DNA from: Planctomycetota bacterium
Lineage (GTDB): Bacteria > Planctomycetota > UBA1135 > JACQFD01
DNA: 64,000 nucleotides
Direction of reading: 5' to 3'
Assembly: GCA_016200225.1 (NCBI GenBank)
Contig: JACQFD010000036.1
Location: 1-64,000, forward strand
Of the stretch, positions 25,342 through 35,221 are shown one piece after another. Numbering within the stretch: position 1 is the stretch's first letter; each line of letters starts with the position of its first letter. Position numbers and translations under genes: made by a program. Under the pieces are notes generated by a model. That model was not told where the DNA came from. It did no database searches and was given only the letters and a program-made list of their open reading frames with translations.

Positions 25342-26498
25342 GCTTCCGCGACGACGCTTTCGAGAATCGCGAGCGTTTCGTCCACCATCCGGTCGATTCC
25401 AAATCGTTCGCGCACCCAGACGCGACCCGCGTCGCCCATCGACCGTCCGCGGTCGGGCCTTTTTGCTATATTTACAAATGCGCGCGCCATCACATCCGCG
25501 TCGTTCGGCGGAACGAGAAGTCCGCAGCGCCCGTGAGGCACCACTTCGGGCACCGCCGAGACGTTCGTCGCGACGACCGGAAGGCGCGCCGCCATCGCCT
25601 CCAAAAACACGAGACCGAGGCCCTCCCAAAGCGAACTCATCGTAAACAAATCGCTCGCCGCGAGAATGCGCGGAACGTCGCGGCGGATGCCGAGAAATAG
25701 CGCGCGTTCGTTGAGTCGCAGCGATCGCGCGTGCTCCTCGGCGCGTTTTCTGTAATCTCCAAACGGATCGTCGCCGACGAGCAACAGCCGCGCGCGCGGC
25801 ACCGATTGTAATGTTTTCGAAAGCGCGTCGAGAAGCACCGTGTGCGCCTTTTGCGGCGCGAATCGCGCCACGCACGTTATAACAAATTCGTCGGCGCCGA
25901 TTCTTAATTCTTCGCGGAGGCCGTCCGCCGACGCGTTTTCGAATCTCGCCGGATCCAAACCATAATAAACGCGGCGGATTTTCCTGGGCGAGACCCGCCC
26001 GTGTTCCGCGACGAATCCGCCGACGTGATCGGATAATACAATTACAGCGCGGTCGAGCGACGATAACATTCCATGCACGCGGCCGAAAACGGGATGCAGC
26101 AGCGCGCGCTCATCGTTATGTTTGCTCGAAACGAGACGTCCGGACCGGCCGGCGAAAAAGGACGCGACCGCGCCGACCGCGTCGGCTTTTAACAAATGCG
26201 TATGGATCAAATCGGGCTTCGACCGCCGCATGACCGAACTTAATCGATAGATCGCGCGCGCCGCCTCGCCCGCGCCCTCCATCGAAATCTTTTGAACCGG
26301 AATTCCCGAGCGCAAAAAATCCTGCGCGAGTTCGCCTCTGCCTTTTAAATAAAAAACCTCCGGCGCGTGGCCGCGCGCGAGCAGGCCGCGCGTCAGCGAC
26401 AATAGGTGCATTTCGGCCCCGCCTACGCCGAGCGTGGTGATGACCTCCATGATGCGCAGTCCGCGCCTGCGGACGGGCGATTTGTCGGCGAGACTCAA
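25338..26498 (-). CDS. Glycosyltransferase family 4 protein
   Basis: 386-residue GT-B glycosyltransferase. The N-terminal acceptor domain contains TTLGVGGAEMHLLSL, and DLIHTHLLKADAVG near residue 95. The C-terminal donor domain has CVARFAPQKAHTVLLDAL and the GT4 E-x7-E motif in SSLWEGLGLVFLEAMA (about residue 300). It starts at a TTG that overlaps the stop of the upstream glycosyltransferase (TTGA at 26498-26495) and ends with GTGA overlapping truD. Together with its partner and the sugar-phosphate transferase it forms a polysaccharide or lipid-linked glycan cluster. The sugar is not predictable. Confidence 0.9.
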   Translation of the reverse strand: MSLADKSPVRRRGLRIMEVITTLGVGGAEMHLLSLTRGLLARGHAPEVFYLKGRGELAQDFLRSGIPVQKISMEGAGEAARAIYRLSSVMRRSKPDLIHTHLLKADAVGAVASFFAGRSGRLVSSKHNDERALLHPVFGRVHGMLSSLDRAVIVLSDHVGGFVAEHGRVSPRKIRRVYYGLDPARFENASADGLREELRIGADEFVITCVARFAPQKAHTVLLDALSKTLQSVPRARLLLVGDDPFGDYRKRAEEHARSLRLNERALFLGIRRDVPRILAASDLFTMSSLWEGLGLVFLEAMAARLPVVATNVSAVPEVVPHGRCGLLVPPNDADVMARAFVNIAKRPDRGRSMGDAGRVWVRERFGIDRMVDETLAILESVVAEA

Positions 26499-27703
26499 GC
26501 CTCGAGAACCTCGTCGTAAACGGCGGCGGTTTTTTGTATCATATTTTCAATACTATATTTCGAAAGAACGCGTTCGCGGCCGTTTTTTTCAAACGATTCG
26601 CGGCGGTCCGGATCGGACAATAACATTCCGATTTTCGCCGCGAGCGCTTTCGTGTCGCCGACGGGCACGAGCCATCCGGTCACGGCGTCTTCGATCGCGT
26701 CGCGCGCGCCGTTCGTCATCGTCGCGACGACGGCCCTGCCCGCGGCCATCGCCTCGAGCACGGCGTACGGCATTCCCTCCCAACGCGACGGACATAACAC
26801 AAAATCGGACGCCGCGAGCCAGAGCGGCACGTCGTCGCGGTGGCCAATTAATAATACACGTTCGTGCAATTTATGTTTCTCGATCGCGCGTTTCACGGCC
26901 GCGCCGTACGCCGCGTCGGAGACGCCCCCGATACAATATAAAAGAGGCCGCGCGTCCGCCGGCATCGCCGCCATCGCTTCGACCGCCTCGAGCTGGCCTT
27001 TCGCGGAATTTAACAATGCCACGATGCAAACAATCCGCCCGTCTTTTGGTAACTTTAATATTTTGCGCGCCGACGCGCGGTCCGGCGTCGATAAGTAAGG
27101 TTTGGGATCGATGCCGTTTTCGACGGTCCGGATGCGGTCCGCGGCGACGATGCGCAGGCGGCGCGCCTGCGCGGCCTCCGACGGCGAGACGCAAATGATA
27201 CGATCCGTGATTTTTCCGAGCGCGCGTTCGATGCAATAATAAACGGCGCGCTTCCACGGGGAAAAACCGCCCGCGAACGCGAATCCGAACGTGTGCGGCG
27301 TGAAAACGCGGCGGCCGACGCCTTCGCGCCACGACGCGTAGCGCGCCAGCGCGCCGGCTTTCGAACTGTGCGCGTGCACAATATCAAATTTACGATTCCG
27401 CATCAGCGCGCGCAGTTCGCGGACGTGGCGGCGGTCGGTCGAAGCATCGATATTTCGAACCATCGGCAATTCGACGACGTCCGCGCCCGACTTCCGCATC
27501 GCTTCCATATCGAGGCGAAATGTCGCATCGCGTTCCGCGCTCGCCGCGACCGTGATATCAAATCGATCGCGCGGCAACAGCGTGGCCAATTGATTCAAAT
27601 GGCGCCGCGTCCCGCCGATGGTGGATTCCATAACTAATAATACGCGGCGTTTCGCGGGCACGTTTCGATCGATTGTAAACATGAGCGGGCGCATCCCATT
27701 CAT
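26495..27703 (-). CDS. Glycosyltransferase family 4 protein
   Basis: 402-residue GT-B glycosyltransferase resembling those in exopolysaccharide clusters. MESTIGGTRRHLNQLATLL (about residues 26-44) and FDIVHAHSSKAGALARYA (about 107-124) belong to the acceptor domain. IICVSPSEAAQARR, VENGIDPKPYL, CIVALLNSAKGQLEAVEAM and the E-x7-E motif CPSRWEGMPYAVLEAMAAG belong to the donor domain. ATG codons at 27703, 27694 and 27682 are all possible starts. About 200 bp without an evident gene separates it from the sugar-phosphate transferase upstream. Confidence 0.9.
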   Translation of the reverse strand: MNGMRPLMFTIDRNVPAKRRVLLVMESTIGGTRRHLNQLATLLPRDRFDITVAASAERDATFRLDMEAMRKSGADVVELPMVRNIDASTDRRHVRELRALMRNRKFDIVHAHSSKAGALARYASWREGVGRRVFTPHTFGFAFAGGFSPWKRAVYYCIERALGKITDRIICVSPSEAAQARRLRIVAADRIRTVENGIDPKPYLSTPDRASARKILKLPKDGRIVCIVALLNSAKGQLEAVEAMAAMPADARPLLYCIGGVSDAAYGAAVKRAIEKHKLHERVLLIGHRDDVPLWLAASDFVLCPSRWEGMPYAVLEAMAAGRAVVATMTNGARDAIEDAVTGWLVPVGDTKALAAKIGMLLSDPDRRESFEKNGRERVLSKYSIENMIQKTAAVYDEVLEA

Positions 27704-27899
27704 TCAAAAACGCTCGCGCCTTCGCGTCGCCATCGCACGTACGCCGGATTCGCGCGATTTCCGCGGGCGCCCGGACGATTTTTGCCCCGGCAAGAATCCG
27801 ATCCCCACCGCCGCTAATTGGAACGGGATGCGCGCGCTCCGGCGCCGCGCGCGTGCTCGTCCATCGCGCGTCGAACGGCACCGATCGATTCGTTTTCGC

Positions 27900-29351
27900 T
27901 CAGTGCGCGCCGGTGCCTTTCACGAGCGCGAACGGCGTCAAAATTAATATAATAATATCCAGCAGCAGCGACTGATGCTCGACATAATATAAATCATAAT
28001 CGAGATTCGCGTGGATCGGGCGGAGGCGCGCGTAACTGATCTGCCAGAGGCCCGTGATGCCGGGTTTCACGCTCAGGCGCGCGCGATCCGACTCGGTGTA
28101 GCTTTCGACAATAAACGGCATTTCGGGACGCGGGCCCACCATGCTCATCTCGCCCATGAGCACGTTCCAGAATTGCGGCATCTCGTCGACGCTCGTACGC
28201 CGCAGGAATTTTCCGAATTTAGTAATGCGCGGGTCGCTCGACGTCTGCGGTTTCAGCGCGTCGCCCGACATTTCCGCGTGCATCGTCCGGAATTTTAACA
28301 TTTCAAATTCGCGGCCGTCCTTGCCGACCCGCCGCTGGCGGAAAAACGCCGGACCCGACGACTCGAGCTTGATAACGATCGGAACGAGTATGAAAAACGG
28401 AATGCAGAGAACGAGCGATGCGCCCGCAATAACAATATCGATCGCCCGTTTCGCGGCGGCGACGCTGATCCGCGCCGAATTTTTGCGCGGCACGATCAAC
28501 GGTATCGAATCGAGCCGTTCGATCTTCACCGGATACGTTAATATATGCCAAAGCCGCGGAACGATGCAAACTTCGACGCCGAGCGCGCGGCAGCGGCGCA
28601 CGAGTTCGAGAATCTTAAATTCGTCGCCCTCGGGAATGGATATAAAAACAGTATGAATCTTTAAATCCGATACGAATTGTTCGAGTTCGTCGGTTGTCCC
28701 GAGCACCGGCGCCCCCTCGACGCTCGTGCCGACGAGGTTGATGTCGTCGTCGAGAAAACCGCGCATGTTCCATCCGACGGTCGGCGAAATAATTAATTTT
28801 TCGCGGATTTTCCGTCCGGCTCTTCCGGCGCCGATGATGAGGACGTGGTGGTGTCCGATGCCGCGCCGGTGGGCCTCCTGCATTAACTTAAAGAATACGA
28901 ATCGCTCGGCCGCGACGAGAATAAACAAATATCCATAAGTAAAAACGACGCTGCCTTTGCCGATGTGTTCCGTGTCGAGGAATATTAGATTCTGTAGATC
29001 CGTTAGAATCGGATGCGCTTTCGAACCGGCGGGCGCCTGCCGCAACAGGAACACGATCGCGCTCACGAGCATGAACGCGAACAGCGCGCACTTTCCGAGA
29101 CGCTCGAATTCGACGACGTTCAACAAACTCTTTCGCGTCGAATACATTCCCATGACCGCGAAGGTCGCGATCGTGATCACGAGAATCCATATAAATAAAA
29201 TGTTATATTCCGAGGCCGGCCATCGGATGTTCGTCGAATAGAACAATTGCACCGTCTCGTATCCCGCGAGAAACGCCGCGTAAATCGCGAGCGCGTCGAC
29301 GACGAGCTGCGACACCGTGAACGCGCGGACAAAATGGCGCCTTAGAAACAA
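27900..29351 (-). CDS. Exopolysaccharide polyprenyl glycosylphosphotransferase (WcaJ/WbaP-like)
   Basis: 483-residue membrane enzyme that moves a sugar-1-phosphate onto undecaprenyl phosphate, the first step of a repeat-unit glycan. Several N-terminal transmembrane segments (about residues 10-105 and 135-155) are followed by a Rossmann-like region (HVLIIGAGRAGRKIREKL). The C-terminal catalytic domain has a re-entrant helix at about 300-330, then FFRQRRVGKDGREFEMLKFR and TMHAEM, LRRTSVDEMPQFWNVL, MSMVGPRPEMP and VKPGITGLWQI. These are all hallmark motifs. It precedes the two glycosyltransferases on the same strand. Confidence 0.94.
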   Translation of the reverse strand: MFLRRHFVRAFTVSQLVVDALAIYAAFLAGYETVQLFYSTNIRWPASEYNILFIWILVITIATFAVMGMYSTRKSLLNVVEFERLGKCALFAFMLVSAIVFLLRQAPAGSKAHPILTDLQNLIFLDTEHIGKGSVVFTYGYLFILVAAERFVFFKLMQEAHRRGIGHHHVLIIGAGRAGRKIREKLIISPTVGWNMRGFLDDDINLVGTSVEGAPVLGTTDELEQFVSDLKIHTVFISIPEGDEFKILELVRRCRALGVEVCIVPRLWHILTYPVKIERLDSIPLIVPRKNSARISVAAAKRAIDIVIAGASLVLCIPFFILVPIVIKLESSGPAFFRQRRVGKDGREFEMLKFRTMHAEMSGDALKPQTSSDPRITKFGKFLRRTSVDEMPQFWNVLMGEMSMVGPRPEMPFIVESYTESDRARLSVKPGITGLWQISYARLRPIHANLDYDLYYVEHQSLLLDIIILILTPFALVKGTGAH

Positions 29352-29447
29352 GTTATGAATGAATTGTATGACGGAAGCGGGCGGTACTTTTGTTTGCCTT
29401 GAATGCGCGGGATTGGATCGGTCGAGCGAAGCGGATTCGATGTCATT

Positions 29448-30134
29448 TCATCGGTTCGACGTCCGCAGCCAGTCAACCACAACCTTCGCCGGCACTGGCG
29501 CAAGATCGTGAAAGTGCTTTTTTACCTCGCGAAACGCGAGCGGCCCGGCATGGTCGGAGACGATTCGCAGGATGCCGAAGGGCACTCCGGCCCCCTGCGC
29601 GGCGGCGCCGACCGCGGCGCTTTCCATATCTACGCATTGCGGCCGATCGGCGCGAAAGGACCATAAGAGCCGCAAGCGTCGACGGTAGGTAAAACAGCCG
29701 CGGTCGCCGGTCAGCAAGGACCCGCCGTGAACCCGCCCCGTCGGCGAACCCCGGCGCGCGATTTCGAGGAGCTCCTTCGACAGCGCGGGGCACGGATGCG
29801 CCCGCCGTCCCTCGCGAACGCCAAGATCGTGTTGTATCGTTTCGGATGCTACAAAAAGATCGCCTAATCTTAAGGATGACCGGAGCGCGCCCGCGGTTCC
29901 GATCATAATGATTTCGCGGGCGCCGAATTGTGCAATCGCGGCCGATGCCGCGAGCGCCGATGCAACTTTTCCGACGCCGGTCGCGGCCGCCAGCACGGGA
30001 ATATTACCAATGTTGCCGGACATGAACGACCGGCCCGCGGCGCGCTCCTCGCGCGCGTTTTCGAGCGCCGCGAGGACGGGCGCGCCCTCGATCGCCAGCG
30101 CGAAAAGAATAACGGTGCGGCGCGGGGAATCCAT
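29448..30134 (-). CDS. MTA/SAH nucleosidase-like protein (PNP/UDP phosphorylase family)
   Basis: 228-residue nucleoside phosphorylase-fold enzyme. AATGVGKVASALAASAAI, MIGTAGAL and CVDMESAAVGAAAQGAGVPFGILRIVSDHA (Met/Glu ribose site and the catalytic Asp) match 5'-methylthioadenosine/S-adenosylhomocysteine nucleosidases and the related futalosine hydrolases. Removing MTA and SAH would fit the SAM-linked genes nearby (riboswitch operon, spermidine-synthase-like protein). Futalosine hydrolase remains an alternative. It lies 45 nt after the RND pump gene on the same strand. Confidence 0.8.
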   Translation of the reverse strand: MDSPRRTVILFALAIEGAPVLAALENAREERAAGRSFMSGNIGNIPVLAAATGVGKVASALAASAAIAQFGAREIIMIGTAGALRSSLRLGDLFVASETIQHDLGVREGRRAHPCPALSKELLEIARRGSPTGRVHGGSLLTGDRGCFTYRRRLRLLWSFRADRPQCVDMESAAVGAAAQGAGVPFGILRIVSDHAGPLAFREVKKHFHDLAPVPAKVVVDWLRTSNR

Positions 30135-30179
30135 GCGAGCGGATGATAACAGAAACGCGCCGCCCGGAAATCCAAAAAC

Positions 30180-33100
30180 TCACGTCGAAACCGACGGGTC
30201 AATGTTAACATTCGCCTCCGTCGACGGCCTCTCGCGCAGCCGGTTGACGAATCCGCGCAGACGCTCGAGTTCTACGTAAACGACGGGCGTTAAGTATAAA
30301 GTAACTAATTGTGAAAATAACAATCCACCGACGACCGCGAGGCCGAGGCCGCGGCGCGATTCGGAACCGGCGCCCGCGCCGAATGCGATCGGTAGCGTTC
30401 CCATCAGCGCCGCCATCGTGGTCATCATAATTGGCCGGAAGCGCACGAGACAACCCTCGAAGATCGCGTCGCGCGGCGAGCGCCCGCCCGAGCGCTGCGC
30501 CTCGAGCGCGAAATCGATCATCATAATCGCGTTTTTCTTGACGATTCCGATGAGCATGATGATGCCCACGAACGCATAAACGTTCAAATCCACGTGGAAA
30601 ATCTTGAGCGTCACGAGCGCGCCGAGACCGGCCGACGGGAGTCCCGAAAGAATGGTTATCGGGTGGATGAAACTTTCATAAAGAATTCCGAGAACGAGAT
30701 AAATAACCAATATCGCGATAATCAACAATACGCCGAGGCCGCGCAGCGACGCCTCGAAGGCCTGCGCCGCGCCCTGAAAAGAAGTGCTAATACTGGCCGG
30801 CAGCGACGCCCGCGCCGTCTTCGACACGGCCTCGACCGCTTCGCCGAGCGATGCGCCCGGCGCGAGGCCGAACGAACATGTTACCGCCGGCAGTTGCCCG
30901 AGGTGATTCACGGTGAGCGGCCCGATGCCGCGCTCGATGCGCGCGAGCGTTTCGAGCGGCACGAGCGCGCCCGCCGACGACCGGACATAAATCATCGACA
31001 GCGAGTCCGGATCGTCGCGCCGTTCCGGTAACAATTCCAAGATCACGCGATATTCGTTATTCGGCGCGTAAATCGTCGAAACCTGCCGCGCGCCGAGCGA
31101 ACTGTAAAGAGCGTCCTCGATCTGCAGCGGCGTTACGCCGAGCGTGGCCGCGCGGTCGCGGTCGATATGTAAATTTACCTGCGGACTCTTCAATAACAAA
31201 TCCGAAGTGACGTCGCGAAGCTGCGGCAATTGCCGGAGCTTGTCCTCCAGCGCGGGAACCGCCGCATACAATTCCTTGGTATCGGGCCCCTGCAGCGTGA
31301 ATTGATACGGACTCTTCGTTAATGTTCCGCCGATGCGTATGGTCGGCGGTATTTGTAAGTATACTGTAATTCCGGGAATCGCCGCGAGTTTCGGACGCAA
31401 ATCGTCGATCACGTCCTGCGCGCTCCGCTTGCGCTGATTCCGCGGTTTTAAACGAAAAAAAGCCCTGCCCGTGTTGAGCGATGCGTTTGGACCGCTCGCG
31501 CCGACGCTCGAAATCGCGTTCTGAACGTCGGGATCGGCGCCGATGACGGCCGCGACCGCCTGCTGGTGTTCGGCCATCGATTGATACGAAATCCCCTGCG
31601 CCGCCTCGGTGAACGCGAAAATACTACCGATATCCTCGTCGGGCATGAAGCCCTTCGGACTTTGAATGAATAACTGAACCGTCAATACTAATATTACAGC
31701 GGACGCGGCGAGCGTCAGATACGAATGCTTCAATACGGGCGTTAGCGTCCAGCCGTACGCGCCCTGCACGCCCAGAAACGCGCGCTCGGACATTTGATAC
31801 AACCGGCCGTGTTTTTCCGATGCGTGCGCTTTCAAGAACCGGCTGCACAACATCGGCGTCAGACTTAATGATATAATTCCGGACACGATGATGGCGACGG
31901 CGATCGTGACCGCGAACTCGCGCAGCAACCGCCCGAGAAGTCCGCCCAAAAACACCACGGGCAGGAACACCGCCGCGAGCGAAATCGTCATCGATAATAT
32001 TGTAAAAGCGATCTCGCGCGAACCGTCGAGCGACGCCTGCATCGGCGATTTGCCCGCTTCGAGATGCCGCACGATGTTTTCGAGCATCACGATGGCGTCG
32101 TCGACGACGAATCCCACCGACAGCGTCAGCGCCATTAACGATAAATTATCCAAACTGAATCCGAGCAGTTGCATCGCCGCGAACGTGCCGACGATCGACA
32201 TCGGCACGGCGAGGCTCGGAATCAGCGTCGCCGAAATATTCCGTAAAAATATAAATATAACCGCGACGACGAGTCCGATCGTTAATAATAACGTAAATTT
32301 GACGTCGTCGACCGATTCGCGGATCGTCAACGACCGGTCGAAGAGCACGTCGAGCGAAACCGACGCGGGAATCTGCTCGCGAAACTTCGGCAGCAGCAAA
32401 CGTATCTGATCGACGACCTCGACCGTATTCGTCCCGGGCTGGCGGAATACTGATAATACAATTCCGCGCCGTCCGTTGAACCAGCTCGCAATCTTATCAT
32501 CCTCGACGCTGTCGATCACGCGCCCGAGTTCGCGAAGGCGCACGGGCGATCCGTTGCGATAGGCCACGACGACCGGTGCGTACGCCGCCGCGTCGAGCAG
32601 TTGTCCGTCCGCGCGAACGGTTAAACTCTGCCGCCGCCCCTCGAGCACGCCCGTCGGAAGATTAACATTCGCGCCCTGGATCGCGCTCGCGATTTCATCC
32701 ATTCCGATGCCGCGGCGCGCGATCTCGCGCGGGTCGATCTGCGCGCGCACTGCGTATTTTTGCGATCCTTGCACCTGCACTTGCGCCACGCCCCCGACCA
32801 TCGAAATCCGCTGCGCGATCATCGTCTCCGCGTATTCGTCGACATCGGAGAGCCGCATCGTCGGCGAATTTAATGCTAAATATAAGACCGGCTGGTCCGC
32901 GGGATTTACTTTACGAAACGACGGCGGCGTCGGCATGCCGACGGGAAGTTGCGATTGCGCCTGCGAAATCGCCGATTGCACATCTTGCGCGGCGGCGTCG
33001 ATGTTCCGACCGAGACTGAATTGTAATGTTATTTGTGTACTTCCGAGCGCGTTCGACGACGTCATCGAATCGAGTCCCGCGATCGTCGAAAACTGACGTT

Positions 33101-33302
33101 CGAGCGGCGTCGCGACGGCCGACGCCATCGTTTCGGGATTCGCGCCCGGAACCTGCGCCGACACGACGAGCGTCGGAAAATCTACATTCGGCAGATCGCT
33201 GACCGGCAGTTCGCGATAAGCTAATATTCCAAATATAAGCATTCCGAACATGACGAGCCACGTCATGACGGGACGGCGTATGAAAATCGCGGCCAGGTTC
33301 AT
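30180..33302 (-). CDS. RND-family multidrug efflux permease (AcrB/MdtBC-like)
   Basis: 1040-residue inner-membrane proton-driven pump of the hydrophobe/amphiphile efflux RND family. The N-terminus (MNLAAIFIRRPVMTWLVMFG, then LPVSDLPNVDFPTLVVSAQVPG) is typical. The first periplasmic domain runs to about residue 335, followed by the transmembrane block with the proton-relay motif LSVGFVVDDAIVMLENI (Asp pair at about residues 405-410). The second half repeats the layout and ends with VGIIMLIGIVKKNAIMMIDFAL and FRPIMMTTMAALMGTLPIAF. It overlaps the adaptor gene by ATGA (33302-33299), and a TetR repressor controls the set. Confidence 0.95.
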   Translation of the reverse strand: MNLAAIFIRRPVMTWLVMFGMLIFGILAYRELPVSDLPNVDFPTLVVSAQVPGANPETMASAVATPLERQFSTIAGLDSMTSSNALGSTQITLQFSLGRNIDAAAQDVQSAISQAQSQLPVGMPTPPSFRKVNPADQPVLYLALNSPTMRLSDVDEYAETMIAQRISMVGGVAQVQVQGSQKYAVRAQIDPREIARRGIGMDEIASAIQGANVNLPTGVLEGRRQSLTVRADGQLLDAAAYAPVVVAYRNGSPVRLRELGRVIDSVEDDKIASWFNGRRGIVLSVFRQPGTNTVEVVDQIRLLLPKFREQIPASVSLDVLFDRSLTIRESVDDVKFTLLLTIGLVVAVIFIFLRNISATLIPSLAVPMSIVGTFAAMQLLGFSLDNLSLMALTLSVGFVVDDAIVMLENIVRHLEAGKSPMQASLDGSREIAFTILSMTISLAAVFLPVVFLGGLLGRLLREFAVTIAVAIIVSGIISLSLTPMLCSRFLKAHASEKHGRLYQMSERAFLGVQGAYGWTLTPVLKHSYLTLAASAVILVLTVQLFIQSPKGFMPDEDIGSIFAFTEAAQGISYQSMAEHQQAVAAVIGADPDVQNAISSVGASGPNASLNTGRAFFRLKPRNQRKRSAQDVIDDLRPKLAAIPGITVYLQIPPTIRIGGTLTKSPYQFTLQGPDTKELYAAVPALEDKLRQLPQLRDVTSDLLLKSPQVNLHIDRDRAATLGVTPLQIEDALYSSLGARQVSTIYAPNNEYRVILELLPERRDDPDSLSMIYVRSSAGALVPLETLARIERGIGPLTVNHLGQLPAVTCSFGLAPGASLGEAVEAVSKTARASLPASISTSFQGAAQAFEASLRGLGVLLIIAILVIYLVLGILYESFIHPITILSGLPSAGLGALVTLKIFHVDLNVYAFVGIIMLIGIVKKNAIMMIDFALEAQRSGGRSPRDAIFEGCLVRFRPIMMTTMAALMGTLPIAFGAGAGSESRRGLGLAVVGGLLFSQLVTLYLTPVVYVELERLRGFVNRLRERPSTEANVNIDPSVST

Positions 33303-34420
33303 TGTTTAACTTCCGGCGCCGCGCCCCGCTCGCGCGCCGCGACGCGCGCGCCCGGCACGAGGCGTTGCAGTCCGTCGCGGACGACGCGCTCGCCCTTCGC
33401 GAGTCCTTTTATTATGATCGATTCGCCGCCCGTCGCGAGACCCGTCTGGACGGGTCGGACTTCCACGGTTTCGTCGCTCTGAACCACGAATAGGAAACTC
33501 CCGGCTTGTCCGGCCTGAACGGCCTCCGTCGGAATCAGCACGGCGTCTTTCCGTTCCGATATCTGTAAATAAACATTGACGAATTGCCCGGGCCAGAGCG
33601 CCGAATCCTCGTTTGGAAATGTAGCTTTGAGGCGCACCGTCCCCGTGACCGCGTCGACCGAGTTGTCCATGAACGCGAGCGCGCCTTCGAGCGATCGTTT
33701 AGGACCGTCGGGGATCGATACTATCACCCGCAGAGGTGCCGCCGCGTTATTCTTAATAATATCCGGGAGCCACGTTTCCGAAACGGAGAACGCGACGTCG
33801 ATCGGTTTGATTTGATTTAACATGACGAACGCGGGCGTTTCGTTCGCTTTGACGATCGCGCCCGGAAACACCTGCATCGCGCCGGCCCGCGCGTCGAACG
33901 GCGCGCGGATTTCGCAATATTTTAAGTTAATTTCCGCCGATTCGATGCGCGCGCGGTCCGCCTCGGCCGCCGCTTTGGTAACTTCCACGTCGGCGCGCGC
34001 CTGATCGACGCGCTCGGCCGTGACGGCGCCGCCTTTCGACGCGGATTCATAACGTTTCAATTCCGCATCCATTTGTCGAACTTTAGCCTCGTCCTTCGCG
34101 AGATCGGCTCTCGCGAGCCGCAATTCCGCGTCGAACGGCCTGGGATCGATATCAAATAACAATTCGTCCTTCTTTACAAATTGCCCTTCTGTAAAATGCG
34201 CCGATTGTAAACGTCCCGAGACTTGTGAAATTACGGCCACCGACGATTTCGTCTGCGCGCGGCCGATGGCCTCGACTTCGACGGGCACGTTCGCCGTGCG
34301 CGCAACGGCGATCACAACCGGCACCGGCGGCGCGGCGGCGTTCGTCGGCGCGGCCGGCGGCGCGCACGCCGATGCGATCCAAATCCATGCAACGTGCGTC
34401 GATCGGCGGATTTTATACAT
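33299..34420 (-). CDS. RND efflux periplasmic adaptor, lipoprotein
   Basis: 373-residue membrane-fusion protein linking the RND pump to an outer-membrane channel. The signal ends in a lipobox (IASAC, Cys19), so it is probably membrane-anchored. The lipoyl half-motif VSGRLQSAHFTEGQFVKKDELLFDIDP is at about residues 67-93, a long coiled-coil hairpin follows (about 95-165), then the second lipoyl half IRAPFDARAG and beta-barrel segments such as GTVRLKATFPNEDSALWPGQF. It starts 15 nt after tetR and overlaps the pump gene by ATGA. Confidence 0.94.
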   Translation of the reverse strand: MYKIRRSTHVAWIWIASACAPPAAPTNAAAPPVPVVIAVARTANVPVEVEAIGRAQTKSSVAVISQVSGRLQSAHFTEGQFVKKDELLFDIDPRPFDAELRLARADLAKDEAKVRQMDAELKRYESASKGGAVTAERVDQARADVEVTKAAAEADRARIESAEINLKYCEIRAPFDARAGAMQVFPGAIVKANETPAFVMLNQIKPIDVAFSVSETWLPDIIKNNAAAPLRVIVSIPDGPKRSLEGALAFMDNSVDAVTGTVRLKATFPNEDSALWPGQFVNVYLQISERKDAVLIPTEAVQAGQAGSFLFVVQSDETVEVRPVQTGLATGGESIIIKGLAKGERVVRDGLQRLVPGARVAARERGAAPEVKQ

Positions 34421-34435
34421 CTTATACTTTATATA

Positions 34436-35092
34436 TTATATCTTGTTTTTGTTGTAACGTTTGACCGGCGATTTGTCCGTCTTTCGCATTCCGTCGAGCC
34501 AGAGCGACGTCAATGCTTCCGCGACCTTGGGGATATCCAAATGCCCCCGCCGGTTGCCTCCGAACAGTTCATAAACGATAAAATGATGAAACACCATTCC
34601 GATGAACGCGCGCGCCGCCGTTTTGGAATCGCGCACTCGAAAAACGCCGGCGCGTCCGCCACGTTCGATATATTTCGCGAGATCGTCGACGTAGCCTTCG
34701 CCGACCGTATTAAAAAACCGCGCCGCGAGTTCGTGGCGTTCGAGCGCGCAAAAGAATAATAATCTCGACAGCGTCGAATCGCGCATGTTGCGTTCGAGAA
34801 TGTCGCGCGCCAGCGCGGCGAGCGCCGCCTCCTCGCCGCCGGCCGACGAAAGCGTTTTTTGTAATTTTGTGCGCGCGCCGACGGCCTCGCACTGCGTCTC
34901 GAGGACGGACCAATACAAATCTTCCTTTTTTGGAAAATAACGAAAAATCAACGCTTCGTTGACGCGCGCAATTTTAGCAATCTGCCGCGTCGTGGTGCCG
35001 TGAAAACCGAGCCGTGCGAACAACGGAGTCGCGGCAATAACAATTTGCCTTGAGCGGGCGGCGCGATCGAGTCGGGTCGGGGCGTGCTTCAT
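34436..35092 (-). CDS. TetR-family transcriptional repressor of the efflux operon
   Basis: 218-residue TetR-type regulator. The N-terminal DNA-binding domain is clear: RQIVIAATPLFARLGFHGTT, then TRQIAKIARVNEALIFRYFPKKEDLY (about residues 15-60). The C-terminal ligand domain is divergent, so the ligand cannot be guessed, but its place as first gene of the tetR-adaptor-pump operon makes self- and pump-control by a pumped substrate likely. Its start codon lies within an operator-like double dyad (35091-35113), which also sits before the divergent spermidine-synthase-like gene. Confidence 0.93.
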   Translation of the reverse strand: MKHAPTRLDRAARSRQIVIAATPLFARLGFHGTTTRQIAKIARVNEALIFRYFPKKEDLYWSVLETQCEAVGARTKLQKTLSSAGGEEAALAALARDILERNMRDSTLSRLLFFCALERHELAARFFNTVGEGYVDDLAKYIERGGRAGVFRVRDSKTAARAFIGMVFHHFIVYELFGGNRRGHLDIPKVAEALTSLWLDGMRKTDKSPVKRYNKNKI

Positions 35093-35113
35093 GTAAGTAT
35101 GCGCTTACATACT
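35091..35113. promoter_or_regulatory. Overlapping-dyad TetR operator candidate
   Basis: Two interleaved inverted repeats: ATGTAAG (35091-35097) with CTTACAT (35104-35110), and AGTATG (35096-35101) with CATACT (35108-35113). Such offset dyads are known from TetR proteins that bind as paired dimers. The site covers the tetR start codon and lies about 110 bp before the divergent membrane-protein gene. Confidence 0.7.
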
Positions 35114-35221
35114 AGGACATCGGAAACGCCGCGCAACCGGCTTGAGCGAATCCGCCTCGCGGGTCGCGCCGCCGCACGGCGCGTGCATGGCGCGGCGGCG
35201 CGGGATACGATTCCCTCTCCC

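Noticed and set aside
27704..27899. Short frames between the glycosyltransferase and the sugar-phosphate transferase
   Set aside because: They are Arg/Ala-rich, lack starts with ribosome sites, and look like spacer sequence.
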